From assembly GCA_937965785.1 (NCBI GenBank), contig CALCKT010000015.1, forward strand, positions 1 through 30,546: a stretch of 30,546 nucleotides of DNA, given 5' to 3'. Shown piece by piece: positions 16,278 to 24,325 of this stretch. The stretch is from an uncultured Propionibacteriaceae bacterium. GTDB taxonomy: Bacteria; Actinomycetota; Actinomycetes; Propionibacteriales; Propionibacteriaceae. The notes under the pieces are model-generated. The model ran no database searches and had not been told where the DNA came from. It was given only the letters and a program-made list of their open reading frames with translations. Position numbers and translations under genes: made by a program. How positions within the stretch are numbered: the first letter of the stretch is position 1; each line of letters opens with the position of its first letter.

Positions 16278-18263
16278 ATGACCAACGCATGGAGTGATCT
16301 GGGCGACTACACCAACCTGCCGAGGCTGGGTTCGCTGGCGATCTCCCCGCAGGGACGGGTGCTGGTGTCCGTCGCCCACCGGAACCGGGAACGCACCGGC
16401 TACCGGTCGTCGTGGTGGGAACTCGACCCCGAGGGCCAGCGACCCGCGCGGCGCCTGACCCGTTCGGAGGAGGGCGAGGGCTTCGGTGCCTTCACCGCGG
16501 ACGGGGATTTCCTGTTCGGTTCAAAACGACCCGTGCCCGGCACCGACGCGACGAAACCGGATGAGGACGACGGCGTGGTCTGGTTGCTGCCCGCCGAGGG
16601 TGGTGAGGCCCATCCGGTGGCGCGCCGCTCCGGTGGGTTCAGCGGGGTCGTCGCCGCGACCGGTTCCCGCACGGTGATCGCCCGCACCCCGGCCCACATC
16701 GGTGCCGCGGACGACGAGGCCGATGCCGCCAAACGCAAGGCCCGCCGCGAACGCAAGGTGACCGCCATCCTCCATGACAGCTACCCGGTCCGGTACTGGG
16801 ACCACGACCTTGGGCCCGTAGCGGACAGGCTCGCCGTCCTGGACCTCGACGGCGGCTGCGAACCGCTGACCGGGGACGTGGGCCGGGCCTTGGAGGAGGC
16901 GACGCTGTCGCTGAGCGCCGACGGCCACAGGCTTGCCGCAGGCTGGGCCTCGCCGCGGGGAGTCGCGGAGGTGGCCCTGTCCGTGGCGCTCATTGACGTG
17001 ACGACGGGGCAACACCGGGTGGTCGCCTCCGATGATGCCGATGAGTTCACCGGGCCCGTGATCTCCCGCGACGGCCGGTTGATCGCGTGCGTGCGCATCA
17101 TCCGCTCCACCCCGGAAACCGCCCCGGTGCAGCGTCTGTGGCTGGTCGGGGAGGACGGCCAGGGCAGGGAGCTGGCCCCCGCCTGGGGTCGCTGGGGCAC
17201 GCCGGTGGCCTTCAGTCCCGACGCCGGGACGCTCTACGCCGTGGCCGACGAGGACGGCGACGCCCCGGTGTTCGCCATCGACGTGGCCTCCGGGAAGGTG
17301 CGCCGTCTCACCGGCGAGGGCGCCTTCACCTCGGTGCGGATCACCGAGGACGGCCGGAGACTGTACGCGGTGCGGTCCTCCTACCGGGATCCGGGCAGCG
17401 TCGTCGCCATCGACACCGCCACCGGGGAGACCACCGGGCTTCCGCTGCCCGTCGACTACCCGGAGCTGCCCGGCAGGCTGGAGCGCGTCGAGACCACCGC
17501 CGCCGACGGGGCGCGCGTGCCCGGCTATCTGCTGCTGCCTTCCGGCGACGGCCCCGCGCCGCTGGCGTTGTGGATCCACGGTGGTCCGTTGAACTCCTGG
17601 AATTCGTGGAGCTGGCGCTGGTGCCCGTGGCTGCTGGTCAGCCGGGGCTGGGCGGTGCTGCTGCCCGATCCGGCGCTGTCCACGGGATACGGCCAGGACC
17701 ACATCCAGCGCGGTTGGGGACGCTGGGGCGCGGAACCGTTCACCGACCTGATGGCCCTGACCGATCATGTCGTAGCCCGGGACGACATCGACCAGGAACG
17801 CACCGTCGCCATGGGCGGGTCGTTCGGCGGCTACATGGCCAACTGGGTGGCGGGACACACGGACCGGTTCCGCGCCATCGTCACCCACGCCAGCCTGTGG
17901 AACCTGGATGCCTTCGGCAACACCACCGACGCCGCCTGGTACTGGGAACGCGAGATGTCGCCCGAGATGCGGGAGCGGTACTCGCCGCACAGCGCCGCAG
18001 CCGACATCGTCACCCCGATGCTGGTCGTCCACGGCGACAGGGACTACCGGGTGCCGATCAGCGAGGGCCTGGCCCTGTGGCGGGAACTGGCCGCGGGCTG
18101 GGCGGGGAAACCGGAGGACTTCCCGCACAGGTTCCTTTACTTCCCCGACGAGAACCACTGGATCCTGTCCCCGCAGCACGCCGAGCTCTGGTACGAGACC
18201 GTGCTCTCCTTCATCGAGGCGGGCATCGGCAAGGCCGGGTTCACCCGGCCCGAGCTGCTCTGA
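16278..18263 (+). CDS. S9-family serine peptidase (prolyl-oligopeptidase / acylaminoacyl-peptidase type)
   Basis: A 661-residue cytoplasmic peptidase. The N-terminal two thirds read as a beta-propeller with WD-like strands and repeated D-G turns. The C-terminal hydrolase domain has the nucleophile S515 in GGSFGGYM, the aspartate D589 in GDRDYRVP and H627 in DENHW, a complete triad in the expected order. IHGGP marks the oxyanion region. Such enzymes release N-terminal residues or cut short peptides. GGAGAGG just before the ATG supports the start. It probably shares an operon with the hydrolase upstream. Only 6 bp separate its stop from the convergent DUF418-like gene. Confidence 0.92.
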   Translation: MTNAWSDLGDYTNLPRLGSLAISPQGRVLVSVAHRNRERTGYRSSWWELDPEGQRPARRLTRSEEGEGFGAFTADGDFLFGSKRPVPGTDATKPDEDDGVVWLLPAEGGEAHPVARRSGGFSGVVAATGSRTVIARTPAHIGAADDEADAAKRKARRERKVTAILHDSYPVRYWDHDLGPVADRLAVLDLDGGCEPLTGDVGRALEEATLSLSADGHRLAAGWASPRGVAEVALSVALIDVTTGQHRVVASDDADEFTGPVISRDGRLIACVRIIRSTPETAPVQRLWLVGEDGQGRELAPAWGRWGTPVAFSPDAGTLYAVADEDGDAPVFAIDVASGKVRRLTGEGAFTSVRITEDGRRLYAVRSSYRDPGSVVAIDTATGETTGLPLPVDYPELPGRLERVETTAADGARVPGYLLLPSGDGPAPLALWIHGGPLNSWNSWSWRWCPWLLVSRGWAVLLPDPALSTGYGQDHIQRGWGRWGAEPFTDLMALTDHVVARDDIDQERTVAMGGSFGGYMANWVAGHTDRFRAIVTHASLWNLDAFGNTTDAAWYWEREMSPEMRERYSPHSAAADIVTPMLVVHGDRDYRVPISEGLALWRELAAGWAGKPEDFPHRFLYFPDENHWILSPQHAELWYETVLSFIEAGIGKAGFTRPELL

Positions 18264-18269
18264 TCCGGT

Positions 18270-19532
18270 TCACCGGCCGGGCCGGGACGCATCCGGCCCG
18301 GCCTGCGGGGTGGTGCCCCGGTGGCCGGCCGCCTGGGAGCAGAGCACCGGGTATCCCGCCAACCGGTCCGTGACGGCGCCGGTCAGCTGCTCCAGCGGCC
18401 CCGAGACGAACATCTGCGACCACGCTCCGCACGCCACCACCAGCCCGAGGCACAGCCATCCCCCGGCCCCACCGTCGGCGACGAGACCCTTCGGTTGGGC
18501 ATCGGTCAGGACCACGACGTGGACCACGTATGCCGTCAACGCCATCGACCCGACACCCGTCAGGGGCAGCAGTACCCACCGCGACCACGGCAGCCGGCCC
18601 AGCAACACCAGACCGGCGATCAACGCGAGCGCCAGACCACCCGAGGAGAAAACCTCGAAGACGGTGCCCGAGTTGGGTTCGAAGGACCACAGCGCACGCT
18701 GCCAGTCGATGCCGGTCACCGGATCCGTGGTCTGGTCGATCCCGGTGGTCGAGGTGGCCGAGCGCTGGACGTCGTTGAACAGCGGTGCCGGGGAACCGGC
18801 GGAGACCACGAACGGGGCCGCGAAACCGGCGAACAGCGCCAGACCCGCCACCAGGAAACCCCGCAGCTCCTTGACATTGTCCAGGCCGAAACGCCCCAGG
18901 GCCATGCCCGCAAGGACGAAGGCCATCCACACCAGCGCGGGAGAGGCGGTGGTCGCGAGCAGGGTGGGGACGAAATTGCCCCCGAGGTCGGGGGAACCGT
19001 ACCCCCAGGTGGGGATCCACAGCGGCAACCCGGTCACCAACAGCTTGCCCACCAAAGCCAGGCAGCAGGCCACGACCAGGAGGGTGCGGAGCCGCCAGCG
19101 CAGCGCAGGTAGGGAAAGGACGAACCAGAAGGCGTAGGAGGCCAGGATCACCTGAATGGTGGTCGGGAGCATCGACAACGCACCGGTGAGCACCAGCAGC
19201 ACGACGGCCCTGCCCAGGATGGTGGTGCGGGCCCGCAGCAGGTCGTCGCCCCCGAGTCTTTGGGATCCCCCGCTGATGATGGCCAGCGACACCCCCGCCA
19301 CGGTGGCGAACAGGATGCCCGATCGGCCGTGGACGAAACCGAGCAGCGCGGCCGGTCCCGAACCCCAGGCGGGGGTGAGCACGGAATGCGCGATAACCAT
19401 GCCCAGGACGGCCAGACCGCGGGCGGCGTCGAGCCCGGGGACGCGGGATCCCATGACCCGCGTGTGGCGTGGCTGCGGCCACCAGGGCCGGGCGGGTCGG
19501 AGGGGGAACGGCATCTGCTGTGTGACTGACAC
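18270..19532 (-). CDS. DUF418 / YeiB-like multi-pass membrane protein
   Basis: A 420-residue integral membrane protein with about ten helices. RVPGLDAARGLAVLGMVIAH near the N-terminus is the diagnostic segment of the DUF418 (YeiB) and heparan-acetyltransferase-like membrane families; the pattern GILFATVAGVSLAI and the C-terminal helices fit DUF418. The function is unknown; membrane acyl transfer is a hypothesis. The start is the GTG at 19532, with only a weak AGG upstream; ATG 19514 and ATG 19454 are in frame, and the last begins just before the conserved segment. A second long open frame on the same strand (18241-19482) is a shadow. Confidence 0.8.
   Translation of the reverse strand: MSVTQQMPFPLRPARPWWPQPRHTRVMGSRVPGLDAARGLAVLGMVIAHSVLTPAWGSGPAALLGFVHGRSGILFATVAGVSLAIISGGSQRLGGDDLLRARTTILGRAVVLLVLTGALSMLPTTIQVILASYAFWFVLSLPALRWRLRTLLVVACCLALVGKLLVTGLPLWIPTWGYGSPDLGGNFVPTLLATTASPALVWMAFVLAGMALGRFGLDNVKELRGFLVAGLALFAGFAAPFVVSAGSPAPLFNDVQRSATSTTGIDQTTDPVTGIDWQRALWSFEPNSGTVFEVFSSGGLALALIAGLVLLGRLPWSRWVLLPLTGVGSMALTAYVVHVVVLTDAQPKGLVADGGAGGWLCLGLVVACGAWSQMFVSGPLEQLTGAVTDRLAGYPVLCSQAAGHRGTTPQAGPDASRPGR
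18275..18303. terminator. Perfect 11-bp hairpin inside the 3' end of the DUF418-like gene
   Basis: GGCCGGGCCGG (18275-18285) and CCGGCCCGGCC (18293-18303) pair perfectly around a 7-nt loop. The hairpin begins 12 bp after the stop codon of the plus-strand S9 peptidase and lies within the last codons of the convergent membrane-protein gene. It is well placed to terminate the peptidase operon. Confidence 0.6.
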
Positions 19533-19639
19533 CCAGCCAACCTAGGCCACTTCGGGACCGGGCGTGGGTTTTCCGCGGATGTCCGTGACCGCGACCGTCG
19601 GGGACGGGCAGGGAAGAACCTGTCCGGGAACCCCGGAAT

Positions 19640-19656
19640 CTTGAACACCGTTCAAG
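19640..19656. promoter_or_regulatory. 7-3-7 palindrome upstream of the transcarboxylase operon
   Basis: CTTGAAC (19640-19646), ACC, GTTCAAG (19650-19656) is a perfect inverted repeat in the 225-bp region between the DUF418-like gene and the 5S gene. TTGAAC could also serve as a -35 element for the operon, with no clear -10 box. It suits an operator for a dimeric repressor such as a TetR-family protein; no regulator gene is nearby. Confidence 0.5.
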
Positions 19657-19757
19657 CGTTTGCCCCTGTCAGCTGGGGGTGAGAGCCGAATCGTGGGGTT
19701 GTGCTGATGCAGGGGGTGCTTTCCCCGAAGTTGCCCCGGCATGGTTGGATAGGGACC

Positions 19758-21251
19758 ATGAGTCCTCGCAAGATCGGCGTCACCGAGCTGGTGCTCAGGG
19801 ACGCACACCAGAGTTTGATGGCAACCCGAATGGCCTTGGAAGACATGGTCGACGCCTGCGCAGACATCGACGCCGCAGGTTACTGGTCCGTGGAGTGTTG
19901 GGGTGGTGCAACCTTCGACTCCTGTATCCGATTCCTCAATGAGGATCCTTGGGTCAGGCTCCGCACGTTCCGTGAACTCATGCCCAACACCCGTCTCCAG
20001 ATGTTGCTGCGTGGCCAGAACCTTCTCGGCTACCGCCACTATGAGGACACGGTGGTGGAAGAGTTCGTCGAGAAGTCGGCCGAGAACGGCATGGATGTCT
20101 TCCGTGTCTTCGATGCCCTCAACGACCCCCGCAACATGGCCCAGGCGATGCAGGCCGTCAAGAAGGTCGGCAAGCACGCCCAGGGCACCATCTGCTACAC
20201 CATCTCGCCGGTCCACACCGTCGAGGGTTATGTGAAGCTCGCCGGGCAGCTCATCGACATGGGCGCCGAGTCGATCGCCCTCAAGGACATGGCCGCCCTC
20301 CTCCAGCCGCAGCCCGCCTACGACATCATCCGCGGCATCAAGGAAACCTACGGCGATGTCCAGATCAACGTTCACTGCCACTCCACCACGGGTGTCACCC
20401 TCGTCAGCCTCATGAAGGCCATCGAGGCGGGTGCTGACGTGGTCGACACGGCCATCTCGTCGATGAGCCTTGGCCCCGGCCACAACCCGACCGAATCCTT
20501 CGTGGAGATGCTCGAGGGCACCGGTTACACCACCGACCTCGACGTGGAGCGCCTCGGCAAGATCCGCGACCACTTCGCGAAGATCCGCCCGAAGTACGCC
20601 GAGTTCGAATCGGCCACGCTGGTGGACACCGGTATCTTCTCCTCCCAGATCCCCGGCGGCATGCTCTCCAACATGGAGTCGCAGCTCAAGGCCCAGGGTG
20701 CGGGCGACCGCATCGACGAGGTCATGGCCGAGGTGCCGCGGGTCAAGGCCGACGCAGGTCATCCGCCGCTGGTCACCCCCTCCTCCCAGATCGTCGGCAC
20801 CCAGGCCGTCTTCAACGTCCTGATGGGCCGCTACAAGGTGATGACGGGTGAGTTCGCGGACCTCATGCTCGGCTACTACGGCGAATGCCTCGGTGAGCGC
20901 AACCCCGAGGTCATCGAGCTGGCGCAGGCGCAGGCCAAGAAGGACCCCATCACGGTGCGTCCCGCGGACCTGCTCAAGCCCGAATGGGACGAGCTCGTCG
21001 CCCAGGTCAAGGAACTCGAGGGTGCCGACGGCACCGAGGAGGATGTCCTGACCAACGCCATGTTCCCGGGAGTGGCTCCCGGGTTCTTCAAGACCCGCGC
21101 CGAGGGCCCCAAGAACGTCGGTAAGACCGCTGAGCAGCTGGCCGCCGAGGAAGAGGCCGCCAAGCGCAAGGCCCAGGGGATCTCCGGTCCCGTCAAGTAC
21201 AACGTCACCATCGCTGGTCGTTCGCACAGCGTTTCCGTCGAGCCCGCCTGA
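19758..21251 (+). CDS. Methylmalonyl-CoA carboxyltransferase 5S subunit
   Basis: A 497-residue pyruvate carboxylase-type subunit of transcarboxylase. It moves the carboxyl group from carboxybiotin on the 1.3S subunit to pyruvate, giving oxaloacetate. VTELVLRDAHQS holds the metal ligand D15, the carbamylated lysine is K176 in SIALKDM, and H206 and H208 in HCHSTTG bind the metal. These align with D23, K184, H215 and H217 of the Propionibacterium freudenreichii enzyme as I recall it, an offset of 8-9 residues. The C-terminus ends in a conserved module, GPVKYNVTIAGRSHSVSVEP, that binds the 1.3S subunit. ATG 19758 has AGGG 4 nt upstream. It is the first gene of the operon. Confidence 0.96.
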   Translation: MSPRKIGVTELVLRDAHQSLMATRMALEDMVDACADIDAAGYWSVECWGGATFDSCIRFLNEDPWVRLRTFRELMPNTRLQMLLRGQNLLGYRHYEDTVVEEFVEKSAENGMDVFRVFDALNDPRNMAQAMQAVKKVGKHAQGTICYTISPVHTVEGYVKLAGQLIDMGAESIALKDMAALLQPQPAYDIIRGIKETYGDVQINVHCHSTTGVTLVSLMKAIEAGADVVDTAISSMSLGPGHNPTESFVEMLEGTGYTTDLDVERLGKIRDHFAKIRPKYAEFESATLVDTGIFSSQIPGGMLSNMESQLKAQGAGDRIDEVMAEVPRVKADAGHPPLVTPSSQIVGTQAVFNVLMGRYKVMTGEFADLMLGYYGECLGERNPEVIELAQAQAKKDPITVRPADLLKPEWDELVAQVKELEGADGTEEDVLTNAMFPGVAPGFFKTRAEGPKNVGKTAEQLAAEEEAAKRKAQGISGPVKYNVTIAGRSHSVSVEPA

Positions 21252-21259
21252 GGAGCGAA

Positions 21260-22816
21260 ATGAGCAAGCAACACACCATGGCCGAGCGCCTTCAGCAGCT
21301 CGAGGATGCCCGGGCAAAGGTCGAGGCCGGAGGCGGCGCCGACAAGCTGGACAAGCAGCGCGACCGCGGCAAGATGACCGCCCGCGACCGCATCGAAAAG
21401 CTGATCGACGAGGGCTCCTTCCAGGAAACCGGCGCTTTCCGCCGCAACCGCACCACCACCTTCGGCATGGACAAGACCTACATGGCCGCCGACGGTGTGG
21501 TCACGGGTTCCGCGACCGTGCTGGGTCGTCCCGTCCACCTGGCCAGCCAGGACTTCACCGTGATGGGTGGTTCGGCCGGTGAGACCCACTCCATCAAGGT
21601 CACCGAGATGCTGGAGGCGTCGCTGGAGACCGGCACCCCGTTCATCTTCATCAACGACTCGGGCGGCGCCCGCGTGCAGGAGGGCATCGACTCCCTGTCC
21701 GGCTACGGCAAGGTCTTCTACGCCAACGTTCTGCTCTCGGGTGCGGTGCCGCAGATCTCGATCATCGCCGGTCCGTGCGCCGGTGGCGCGGCCTACTCCC
21801 CGGCCCTGACCGACTTCATCATCCAGACCCGCAAGGCCCACATGTTCATCACGGGCCCGGGCGTGATCAAGCAGGTCACGGGCGAGGAGGTCACCCAGGA
21901 CGCCCTTGGCGGTGCCGACGCCCACATGGGCCGCTCCGGTGTCATCGACTTCGTTGCCGACGACGACGAGCAGGCCATCCTGATCGCGCAGAAGCTGCTC
22001 AGCTTCCTGCCGCAGAACAACTCCGAGGAGCCCCCGATCGTCGATCCCGACGATTCGATCGAGCCCAACGAGAAGCTGCGCGAGATCATCCCGCTCGAGG
22101 GCAACAAGGGCTACGACATCCGCGATGTCATCGCCGAAATCGTCGATCACCGCGACTTCCTCGAGGTGCAGGCCGGCTGGGCCAAGAGCATCGTGGTCGG
22201 CTTCGCCCGCATCAACGGCCGCTCGATCGGCATCATCGCGAACCAGCCGAGCGTCATGTCGGGTGTCCTCGACATCGACTCCTCGGACAAGGGCTCGAAG
22301 TTCATCCGCTTCTGCAACGCGTTCAACATTCCCGTGGTCAACCTCGTCGACGTTCCCGGCTTCCTGCCCGGCGTCGCCCAGGAGCATGGCGGCATCATCC
22401 GTCACGGCGCGAAGATGCTGTTCGCCTACTCCGCCGCGACTGTCCCGAAGATCACCGTCGTGCTGCGCAAGGCCTACGGCGGCGCCTACCTGGCGATGTG
22501 CTCGAAGGACCTGGGTGCCGACAAGGTGTTCGCCTGGCCGACCGCCGAAATCGCCGTCATGGGTGCCGAGGGCGCCGCGAACGTGGTGTTCCGCCGCGAG
22601 ATCGAGGCCGCCGAGGACACCGAGGCTCGCCGCGAGGAGCTCGTGGAGGAGTACCGCGAGACCTTCTCGACGCCGTACATGGCTGCCTCCCGTGGTCTGG
22701 TTGACGACATCATCGACCCGGCGAACACCCGCCGCGAGATCGCGCTGTCGCTGGAACTGCTGGCCGGTAAGCGCCAGCTGCGTCCCGCGAAGAAGCACGG
22801 CCTCTTCCCAGCCTGA
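21260..22816 (+). CDS. Methylmalonyl-CoA carboxyltransferase 12S subunit
   Basis: A 518-residue carboxyltransferase of the crotonase fold that takes the carboxyl group from methylmalonyl-CoA and loads it on biotin of the 1.3S subunit, releasing propionyl-CoA. Two similar halves are present. FTVMGGSAGETHS, SGGARVQEGIDSL and GPCAGGAAYSP mark the N-terminal CoA site; NQPSVMSGVLD, VPGFLPGVAQE and KAYGGAYLAM mark the C-terminal half, with the GG oxyanion pairs intact. It ends KKHGLFPA, the normal end of the family. GAGGAGCG precedes the ATG, and the start follows the 5S stop by 8 bp, so the genes are tightly coupled. Confidence 0.97.
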   Translation: MSKQHTMAERLQQLEDARAKVEAGGGADKLDKQRDRGKMTARDRIEKLIDEGSFQETGAFRRNRTTTFGMDKTYMAADGVVTGSATVLGRPVHLASQDFTVMGGSAGETHSIKVTEMLEASLETGTPFIFINDSGGARVQEGIDSLSGYGKVFYANVLLSGAVPQISIIAGPCAGGAAYSPALTDFIIQTRKAHMFITGPGVIKQVTGEEVTQDALGGADAHMGRSGVIDFVADDDEQAILIAQKLLSFLPQNNSEEPPIVDPDDSIEPNEKLREIIPLEGNKGYDIRDVIAEIVDHRDFLEVQAGWAKSIVVGFARINGRSIGIIANQPSVMSGVLDIDSSDKGSKFIRFCNAFNIPVVNLVDVPGFLPGVAQEHGGIIRHGAKMLFAYSAATVPKITVVLRKAYGGAYLAMCSKDLGADKVFAWPTAEIAVMGAEGAANVVFRREIEAAEDTEARREELVEEYRETFSTPYMAASRGLVDDIIDPANTRREIALSLELLAGKRQLRPAKKHGLFPA

Positions 22817-22828
22817 TCGGAGTCGCAG

Positions 22829-23086
22829 ATGTCTGACAACAACGCTGCGCTCCTTGCGGCGGTCGAGAAGCTGACGGCTCAGCTCAAGACCCTCGATGAG
22901 CGTCTCGCCAAGCTCGAAGCCCGGCAGGAGATCCCCGAAGAGGATCTCGTTGCGATCGGAGCCGCCGTCGCGGCTTCCCTCGGGCACAAGGCCAAGGTGC
23001 GGGCGGTCCGCTTCAGCACTCAGCCCGGCTGGGTCCAGGCCACCCGCGAACAGTCCCACAACCGTGCTGTCCCGCACGTTCGCTGA
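22829..23086 (+). CDS. 85-residue accessory protein of the transcarboxylase operon
   Basis: Residues 5-34 form a clear coiled coil with leucine/isoleucine heptads (LLAAVEKLTAQLKTLDERLA). After it comes EEDLVAIGAAVAASLG, then a basic strand KVRAVRFSTQPGWVQATRE. From memory, this matches the C-terminal ~85 residues assigned to the 12S chain in one long P. freudenreichii database entry. Here it is clearly a separate gene, because the 12S gene stops 12 bp earlier and this one has its own ATG with GGAG upstream. The segment also resembles the small delta/gamma-type subunits of other biotin decarboxylases, which help assembly. The function is inferred: assembly or stabilisation of transcarboxylase. 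Confidence 0.85.
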   Translation: MSDNNAALLAAVEKLTAQLKTLDERLAKLEARQEIPEEDLVAIGAAVAASLGHKAKVRAVRFSTQPGWVQATREQSHNRAVPHVR

Positions 23087-23102
23087 TTGAAGGAGACAAC
23101 CC

Positions 23103-23462
23103 ATGAAACTGAAGGTGACCGTCAATCAGACGGAGTACGAGATCGATGTCGAGGTCGCGAAGGAAACCCCGAGCCTTCCGCCGATCGTGATCGGTGGCTC
23201 GGGTGGCGCACCGATGGCGGCCCCGGCCCCGTCGGGTGCTGGCGCGGCCAGCGCCAACGCCGTCGTCGCGCCGCTGGCCGGCTCGGTGGCCCGCATCCTC
23301 GTTGCCGAGGGCGACGAGGTTGAGGCAGGCCAGGTGCTCCTGGTCCTGGAGGCCATGAAGATGGAAACCGAGATCACGGCCCCCGCCGCCGGCACGGTCT
23401 CGGCCATCCTCGTCGCGCCGGGTGAGCCCGTCCAGGGCGGCCAGGGCCTGATCGAGCTCTGA
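23103..23462 (+). CDS. Methylmalonyl-CoA carboxyltransferase 1.3S biotin carrier subunit
   Basis: A 119-residue biotinyl carrier protein. MKLKVTVN at the start is the segment that contacts the other subunits; an Ala/Pro/Gly hinge (residues ~33-52) follows; the biotinyl domain holds K86 in EAMKMET, the biotinylation site. It ends GQGLIEL. It carries CO2 between the 12S and 5S sites. The family length is about 120, so the gene is complete. AAGGAGA lies 7 nt before the ATG. It is the last gene of the operon and is followed by a strong hairpin. Confidence 0.97.
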   Translation: MKLKVTVNQTEYEIDVEVAKETPSLPPIVIGGSGGAPMAAPAPSGAGAASANAVVAPLAGSVARILVAEGDEVEAGQVLLVLEAMKMETEITAPAAGTVSAILVAPGEPVQGGQGLIEL

Positions 23463-23475
23463 CCCGTCAACCACG

Positions 23476-23510
23476 CGAAGGGGCCGCACCCATTGGGTGC
23501 GGCCCCTTCG
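23476..23510 (+). terminator. Terminator of the transcarboxylase operon
   Basis: CGAAGGGGCCGCACCC (23476-23491) pairs perfectly over 16 bp with 23495-23510 around an ATT loop, starting 13 bp after the 1.3S stop codon. The following bases (TATACC) are not a U-tract, as is usual for actinobacterial hairpin terminators. A weak inverted repeat, TACCA (23513-23517) with TGGTA (23525-23529), follows and may be part of the ABC operon promoter. Confidence 0.85.
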
Positions 23511-23635
23511 TATACCATTGCACTTGGTAAGGACTGGAGAATCTGCACTGGCTGCTGTTCTTCTCCGCAACGATGACTTGCCCGTGGCGTGAAGGAATGA
23601 TCGGTTTCTGACTTGTAGGCCAAAGGATGGGTCCG

Positions 23636-24325
23636 ATGCAGTTGGAAGTTGAATCGGTTTCGAAATCCCTTCGGGGGATTCAAGTTCTCGAAAAGGTCAG
23701 CTGCTGCGTGGAGCAGGGGGAGATCGTAGGACTGGTTGGTCCGAATGGTGCGGGAAAAACCACCCTGCTCAGGCTGATCCTGGGGCTCCTGTCGCCGGAT
23801 GAGGGAAAGGTCATCATTGATGGCCGCCCGGCAGAGGATGCGCTGTCCAGGCGGCGTGTTGGGTACTGTCTTGACAACGACGGGCTGTATCCGGCCTTGA
23901 CCGGTTCGCAGAATCTGGTCTTCTTCCAGATGGCTTTGGGGGTGGATGCCGGCCGCGTCGATGAAATGATCGAGCTTCTCGGGTTGAGCGATGTGACGAA
24001 CGTCCCCGTGTCGGCTTATTCCAAGGGAATGCGAAGGCGCTTGGCAATTGCTCGCTCGATGCTTTCATCTCCCGCTCTTCTGCTGCTTGACGAACCCTTT
24101 GCCGGTCTCGACCCATCCGGTCAGAGGCATCTGATCTCCTTCCTTGAGGAGTTGCGCGGTCAGGTCGGGGTTCTCTTCTCCTCGCACGACCTGCACATAG
24201 TGTTCGCGCATGCGCAGCGGGTGGTCGGCCTCAAGAAAGTGGTTGTCTTCGACGCCGCTCCCGGGCAGTTCTGGGACGGTTCCGAGGATCTGCTGGAGAG
24301 ATATTCGGAGGCGTTCGATGAGTAG
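23636..24325 (+). CDS. ABC transporter ATP-binding protein
   Basis: A 229-residue ATPase of the drug/antibiotic exporter class. Walker A is GPNGAGKTT (K41), the signature is the variant YSKGMRRRLA, and Walker B is LLLLDEPFAGLD; the H-loop is FSSHD. It pairs with the permease encoded directly downstream. ATG 23636 is preferred because AAAGGA lies 8 nt upstream, whereas ATG 23627 abuts it. The codon use of this gene and the next is visibly richer in A and T than that of the transcarboxylase genes, suggesting later acquisition. The substrate is unknown. Confidence 0.93.
   Translation: MQLEVESVSKSLRGIQVLEKVSCCVEQGEIVGLVGPNGAGKTTLLRLILGLLSPDEGKVIIDGRPAEDALSRRRVGYCLDNDGLYPALTGSQNLVFFQMALGVDAGRVDEMIELLGLSDVTNVPVSAYSKGMRRRLAIARSMLSSPALLLLDEPFAGLDPSGQRHLISFLEELRGQVGVLFSSHDLHIVFAHAQRVVGLKKVVVFDAAPGQFWDGSEDLLERYSEAFDE

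Noticed and set aside
16521..18179. 552-codon minus-strand frame opposite the S9 peptidase
   Set aside because: The plus-strand protein has a full catalytic triad; the minus frame is an antisense shadow.
19640..19656. LexA (SOS) box
   Set aside because: Actinobacterial LexA sites have GAAC-N4-GTTC; here the spacer is only 3 bp and the neighbouring genes are not DNA repair genes.
19542..21317. 591-codon minus-strand frame opposite the 5S gene
   Set aside because: It is antisense to conserved 5S sequence and crosses the operon promoter region.
20876..23125. 749-codon open frame on the minus strand opposite the transcarboxylase genes
   Set aside because: It is the mirror of highly conserved 5S, 12S and 1.3S coding sequence; its low-complexity composition rich in G, D, L, V and H is typical of antisense frames in GC-rich DNA.
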